This document shows positions 58,525-64,000 of a stretch of DNA of 64,000 nt, in pieces. The notes under the pieces are model-generated. The model had not been told where the DNA came from. It saw nothing but the letters and a program-made list of their open reading frames with translations, and did not search any database. The first letter of the stretch is position 1; every line of letters begins with the position of its first letter. Origin of the DNA: Nemertoderma westbladi (Eukaryota > Xenacoelomorpha > Nemertodermatida > Nemertodermatidae); NCBI GenBank assembly GCA_032718475.1, contig JAUCBJ010002880.1, positions 1 through 64,000 on the forward strand. The letters run 5' to 3'. The position numbers and the translations under genes were made by a program.

Positions 58525-59129
58525 GTTAGTTACTTTATTTGCCGGGCTAAATATTGTTGGGTAAGTTAAAGATACTTTGTTTTATACTTTTTGCGTCACG
58601 TTGCAGAATTTATCAATTTCTGCAAGATTATTTCTTATTATATTGAGTTAATTTTATCAATTAGATATTAAGGGTTATTTTTTTCGATAAGTAAAAAATA
58701 CCTTATTAACAACAACAACTGTAAGCTGAGGGTAAAAGAGGACGGAGCAGGTTACAATTTATTGGGGTTGTTTTTTATCAATTTTAGGGTCTTGTGGTAT
58801 TTTTTGGGTTGTTTTTTGGTAGTTAAAGCAAAGTGAATGGGGAACTCATCTGAATATTACCTACCTAGTCCCCCTTTGGCCTCCTCCCCATGGGTAACTC
58901 ATCTGAATATTACCTATACCTAGTCCCCCTTTGGCCTCCTCCTCCTCCTTGTGGTTAAGTTGATCCTCACCAAAATCCCACAAAATGATAAATTTGTTAT
59001 TTTAAACCCAAAATGGAATTAAATCCACATACATTTTTGTTGCAGCAGCTCAGATTAATGTAATTATTACTTGAATGACTCTTTATATTGCTAACTAATT
59101 TTTTAATTAACTTTCAATATAATTTCACA
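58525..59129 (+). other. Intron 7, left part, with a short direct duplication
   Basis: The intron starts GTTAGT. At about 58839-58945 a block of about 52 bp (ACTCATCTGAATATTACCTA, then CCCCCTTTGGCCTCCTCC) occurs twice in tandem. The rest is AT-rich. The 25-bp array begins near 59130. Confidence 0.6.
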
Positions 59130-62100
59130 ACCTACAAACTATCGCCTCTATAACATACGAACTATACTCCCTCTATAACCTACTAACTATCACCCCTTTA
59201 TAACATACGAACTATCGATCCTCTATAACCTACGAACTATCGCTCCTCTATAACCTACGAACTATCGCCCCTCTATTACCTACGAACTATCGCTCCTCTA
59301 TAACCTACGAACTGTCGCCCTTTGCTATAACCTACTAACTATCGCCTCTCTATAACCTACTAACTATCACCCCTTTATAACATACGAACTATCGATCCTC
59401 TATAACCCACGAACTGTCGCCCCTCTATAACCTACGAACTATCGCCCCTCTATAACCTACGAACTATCGCCCCTCTATAACCCACGAACTGTCGCCCTTC
59501 TATAACCTACGAACTATCGCCCCTCTATAACCTTCGAACTATCGCCCTTAGCTATAACCCACGAACTGTCGCCCCTCTATAACCTACGAACTGTCGCCCA
59601 TCTATAACCCACGAACTATCGCCCTTAGCTATAACATACGAACTATCGCCCCTCTATAACCTTCGAACTATCGCCCTTAGCTATAACCCACGAACTGTCG
59701 CCCCTCTATAACCTACGAACTGTCGCCCCTCTATTACCTACGAACTATCGCTCCTCTATAACCTACGAACTGTCGCCCTTTGCTATAACCTACTAACTAT
59801 CGCCTCTCTATAACCTACTAACTATCACCCCTTTATAACATACGAACTATCGATCCTCTATAACCTACGAACTATCGCTCCTCTATAACCTACGAACTAT
59901 CGCCCCTCTATTACCTACGAACTATCGCTCCTCTATAACCTACGAACTGTCGCCCTTTGCTATAACCTACTAACTATCGCCTCTCTATAACCTACTAACT
60001 ATCACCCCTTTATAACATACGAACTATCGATCCTCTATAACCCACGAACTGTCGCCCATCTATAACCCACTAACTATCGCCTCTCTATAACCTACGAACT
60101 ATCGCCCCTCTATTACCTACGAACTATCGCCCCTCTATAACATACGAACTAACGTCCCTCTATAACCTACTAACTATCACCCCTTTATAACATACGAACT
60201 ATCGCTCCTCTATAACCTACGAACTATCGCCCTTTGCTATAACCTACTAACTATCACCCCTCTATAACATACGAACTATCGCCCCTCTATAACCTTCGAA
60301 CTATCGCCCTTAGCTATAACCCACGAACTGTCGTCCCTCTATAACCTACGAACTATCGCCCGTCTATAACCCACGAACTGTCGCCCCCCTATAACCCACG
60401 AACTGTCGCCCCTCTATAACCTACGAACTATCGCCCTTAGCTATAACCCACGAACTGTCGCCCCTCTATAACCTACGAACTATCGCCCTTAACTATAACC
60501 CACGAACTGTCGCCCCTCTATAACCTACGAACTATCGCCCGTCTATAACCCACGAACTGTCGCCCCTCTATAACCCACGAACTGTCGCCCCTCTATAACC
60601 CACGAACTGTCGCCCCTCTATAACCTACGAACTATCGCCCTTAGCTATAACCCACGAACTGTCGCCCCTCTATAACCTACGAATTATCGCCCATCTATAA
60701 CCCACGAACTATCGCCCTTAGCTATAACCTACGAACTATCGCCCTTAGCTATAACCTACGAACTATCGCCCTTAGCTATAACCTACGAACTATCGCCCGT
60801 CTATAACCCACGAACTGTCGCCCCTCTATAACCCACGAACTGTCGCCCCTCTATAACCCACGAACTGTCGCCCCTCTATAACCTACGAACTATCGCCCTT
60901 AGCTATAACCCACGAACTGTCGCCCCTCTATAACCTACGAACTATCGCCCATCTATAACCCACTAACTGTCGCCCCTCTATAACCCACGAACTATCGCCC
61001 TTAGCTATAACCCACGAACTGTCGCCCCTCTATAACCTACGAACTGTCGCCCCTCTATAACCCACGAACTATCGCCCTTAGCTATAACCCACGAACTGTG
61101 GCCCCTCTATAACCTACGAACTATCGCCCTTAGCTATAACCCACGAACTGTCGCCCCTCTATAACCTACGAACTATCGCCCTTAGCTATAACCCACGAAC
61201 TGTCGCCCATCTATAACCTACGAACTATCGCCCATCTATAACCCACTAACTGTCGCCCCTCTATAACCCACGAACTATCGCCCTTAGCTATAACCCACGA
61301 ACTGTCGCCCATCTATAAGCCACGAACTATCGCCCATCTATAACCCACTAACTGTCGCCCCTCTATAACCCACGAACTATCGCCCCTCTATAACCCACGA
61401 ACTATCGCCCCTCTATAACCCACGAACTGTCGCCCCTCTAACACCTTCGAACTATCGCCCATCTATAACCCACTAACTGACGCCCCTCTATAACCCACGA
61501 ACTATCGCCGTATGCTATAACCCACGAACTGTCGCCCCTCTATAACCTACGAACTGTCGCCCATCTATAACCCACGAACTATCGCCCTTAGCTATAACCC
61601 ACGAACTGTCGCCCCTCTATAACCTACGAACTGTCGCCCATCTATAACCCACGAACTATCGCCCTTAGCTATAACATACGAACTATCGCCCCTCTATAAC
61701 CTTCGAACTATCGCCCTTAGCTATAACCCACGAACTGTCGCCCCTCTATAACCTACGAACTGTCGCCCATCTATAACCCACGAACTATCGCCCTTAGCTA
61801 TAACATACGAACTATCGCCCCTCTATAACCTTCGAACTATCGCCCTTAGCTATAACCCACGAACTGTCGCCCCTCTATAACCTACGAACTGTCGCCCATC
61901 TATAACCCACGAACTATCGCCCTTAGCTATAACCCACGAACTGTCGCCCCTCTATAACCTACGAACTGTCGCCCATCTATAACCCACGAACTATCGCCCT
62001 TAGCTATAACATACGAACTATCGCCCCTCTATAACCTTCGAACTATCGCCCTTAGCTATAACCCACGAACTGTCGCCCCTCTATAACCTACGAACTATCG

Positions 62101-64000
62101 CCCCTCTATAACCTACGAACTATCGCCCCTCTATAACCCACGAACTGTCGCCCTTCTATAACCTACGAACTATCGCCCCTCTATAACCTTCGAACTATCG
62201 CCCTTAGCTATAACCCACGAACTGTCGCCCCTCTATAACCTACGAACTGTCGCCCATCTATAACCCACGAACTATCGCCCTTAGCTATAACATACGAACT
62301 ATCGCCCCTCTATAACCTTCGAACTATCGCCCTTAGCTATAACCCACGAACTGTCGCCCCTCTATAACCTACGAACTGTCGCCCCTCTATAACCTACGAA
62401 CTATCGCCCATCTATAACCCACGAACTGTCGCCCTTCTATAACATACGAACTATCGCCCCTCTATAACCTTCGAACTATCGCCCTTAGCTATAACCCACG
62501 AACTGTCGCCCCTCTATAACCTACGAACTGTCGCCCATCTATAACCCACGAACTGTCGCCCCTCTATAACCTACGAACTATCGCCCCTCTATAACCTTCG
62601 AACTATCGCCCTTAGCTATAACCCACGAACTGTCGCCCCTCTATAACCTACGAACTGTCGCCCATCTATAACCCACGAACTATCGCCCTTAGCTATAACA
62701 TACGAACTATCGCCCCTCTATAACCTTCGAACTATCGCCCTTAGCTATAACCCACGAACTGTCGCCCCTCTATAACCTACGAACTATCGCCCATCTATAA
62801 CCTACGAACTATCGCTCTTAGCTATAACCCACGAACTGTCGCCCCTCTATAACCTACGAACTGTCGCCCATCTATAACCCACGAAATGTCGCCCCTCTAT
62901 AACCCACGAACTGTCGCCCATCTATAACCCACGAACTGTCGCCCATCTATAACCCACGAACTATCGCCCTTAGCTATAACCCACGAACTGTCGCCCCTCT
63001 ATAACCTACGAATTATCGCCCATCTATAACCCACGAACTATCGCCCTTAGCTATAACCTACGAACTATCGCCCGTCTATAACCCACGAACTGTCGCCCCT
63101 CTATAACCTACGAACTATCGCCCTTAGCTATAACCCACGAACTGTCGCCCCTCTATAACCTACGAACTATCGCCCTTAACTATAACCCACGAACTGTCGC
63201 CCCTCTATAACCTACGAACTATCGCCCGTCTATAACCCACGAACTGTCGCCCCTCTATAACCCACGAACTGTCGCCCCTCTATAACCCACGAACTGTCGC
63301 CCCTCTATAACCTACGAACTATCGCCCTTAGCTATAACCCACGAACTGTCGCCCCTCTATAACCTACGAATTATCGCCCATCTATAACCCACGAACTATC
63401 GCCCTTAGCTATAACCTACGAACTATCGCCCTTAGCTATAACCTACGAACTATCGCCCTTAGCTATAACCTACGAACTATCGCCCGTCTATAACCCACGA
63501 ACTGTCGCCCCTCTATAACCCACGAACTGTCGCCCCTCTATAACCCACGAACTGTCGCCCCTCTATAACCTACGAACTATCGCCCTTAGCTATAACCCAC
63601 GAACTGTCGCCCCTCTATAACCTACGAACTATCGCCCATCTATAACCCACTAACTGTCGCCCCTCTATAACCCACGAACTATCGCCCTTAGCTATAACCC
63701 ACGAACTGTCGCCCCTCTATAACCTACGAACTGTCGCCCCTCTATAACCCACGAACTATCGCCCTTAGCTATAACCCACGAACTGTGGCCCCTCTATAAC
63801 CTACGAACTATCGCCCTTAGCTATAACCCACGAACTGTCGCCCCTCTATAACCTACGAACTATCGCCCTTAGCTATAACCCACGAACTGTCGCCCATCTA
63901 TAACCTACGAACTATCGCCCATCTATAACCCACTAACTGTCGCCCCTCTATAACCCACGAACTATCGCCCTTAGCTATAACCCACGAACTGTCGCCCATC
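59130..64000. repeat. 25-bp satellite array (array C), at least 193 copies, open at the right edge
   Basis: The unit is about 25 bp with core TAACCTACGAACTATC followed by GCCC and CTCTA or TTAGCTA. Variants include CCCACGAACTGTC, CATACG, CTTCG and CATCTA. Variants alternate in repeating blocks that produce higher-order periods and a 2,687-bp duplication (see findings). The array continues past the end of the window and lies in intron 7 or beyond. No coding or RNA feature is seen inside it. Confidence 0.95.

Noticed and set aside
59130-64000. CRISPR-like array of short repeats with spacers
   Set aside because: There are no unique spacers of constant length. Units are contiguous variants of one 25-bp sequence in a eukaryotic intron.

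Overview
This 64 kb window is eukaryotic, from a metazoan. It has spliced exons with GT/AG borders, an animal-type PHD-finger gene, a CDP-alcohol phosphotransferase gene, several dead non-LTR retrotransposons, foldback elements and very large tandem-repeat arrays. A marine invertebrate, perhaps an echinoderm-like deuterostome, is a guess from repeat style only (frequent aggcctat and accggt strings, a TTTATATAGCGCC-type insertion, a foldback element resembling sea-urchin TU elements). No species call is possible.

Layout. 1-6.2 kb: a degraded LINE reverse transcriptase (+), a 34-bp minisatellite split by an AT-rich insertion, a 30-bp GC-rich minisatellite, a 17-bp minisatellite, and a MITE-like element with 65-bp inverted repeats. 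6.56-7.69 kb (-): one intact, intronless choline/ethanolamine phosphotransferase ORF. 8.3-12.2 kb: a probable large foldback element whose two arms carry related tandem repeats in opposite orientation, with a 203-bp-arm hairpin near its centre and a tRNA-derived SINE inside. 12.9-19.7 kb: a scrapyard of RTE-like LINE fragments (two on -, two on +), including one LINE nested in another with a target-site duplication and a small Ty3/gypsy RNase H fragment.

20.0-64 kb (+): a multi-exon gene that I assembled from splice sites, reading phase and protein similarity. It encodes a PHD-finger chromatin/transcription protein of the DIDO1/PHF3 family. Seven exons are visible (19986-20093, 21002-21109, 43625-43765, 46481-46665, 48626-48869, 56934-57062, 58354-58524) and the 3' part lies beyond the window. 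Its total coding length here is only about 1.1 kb, spread over 38.5 kb. Four of its introns are filled by five different tandem arrays: 23-bp (about 4.3 kb) and 21-bp (about 17.3 kb) in intron 2, 40-bp (about 1.8 kb) in intron 4, 58-bp (about 6.5 kb) in intron 5 and 25-bp (at least 4.9 kb, open to the right) in intron 7. Intron 3 holds an antisense LINE with a long open RT frame.

The most unusual observation is intron 4. The 40-bp array there is a tandem amplification of the exon 4 / intron 4 junction itself, so about 46 near-identical 5' splice sites follow the authentic one inside the PHD-finger coding region. Only use of the first donor keeps the finger intact, because the first repeat copy puts a stop codon in frame. 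The 23-, 21- and 25-bp arrays of the same gene also share a common core of about 15 bases, which suggests they may have one origin.
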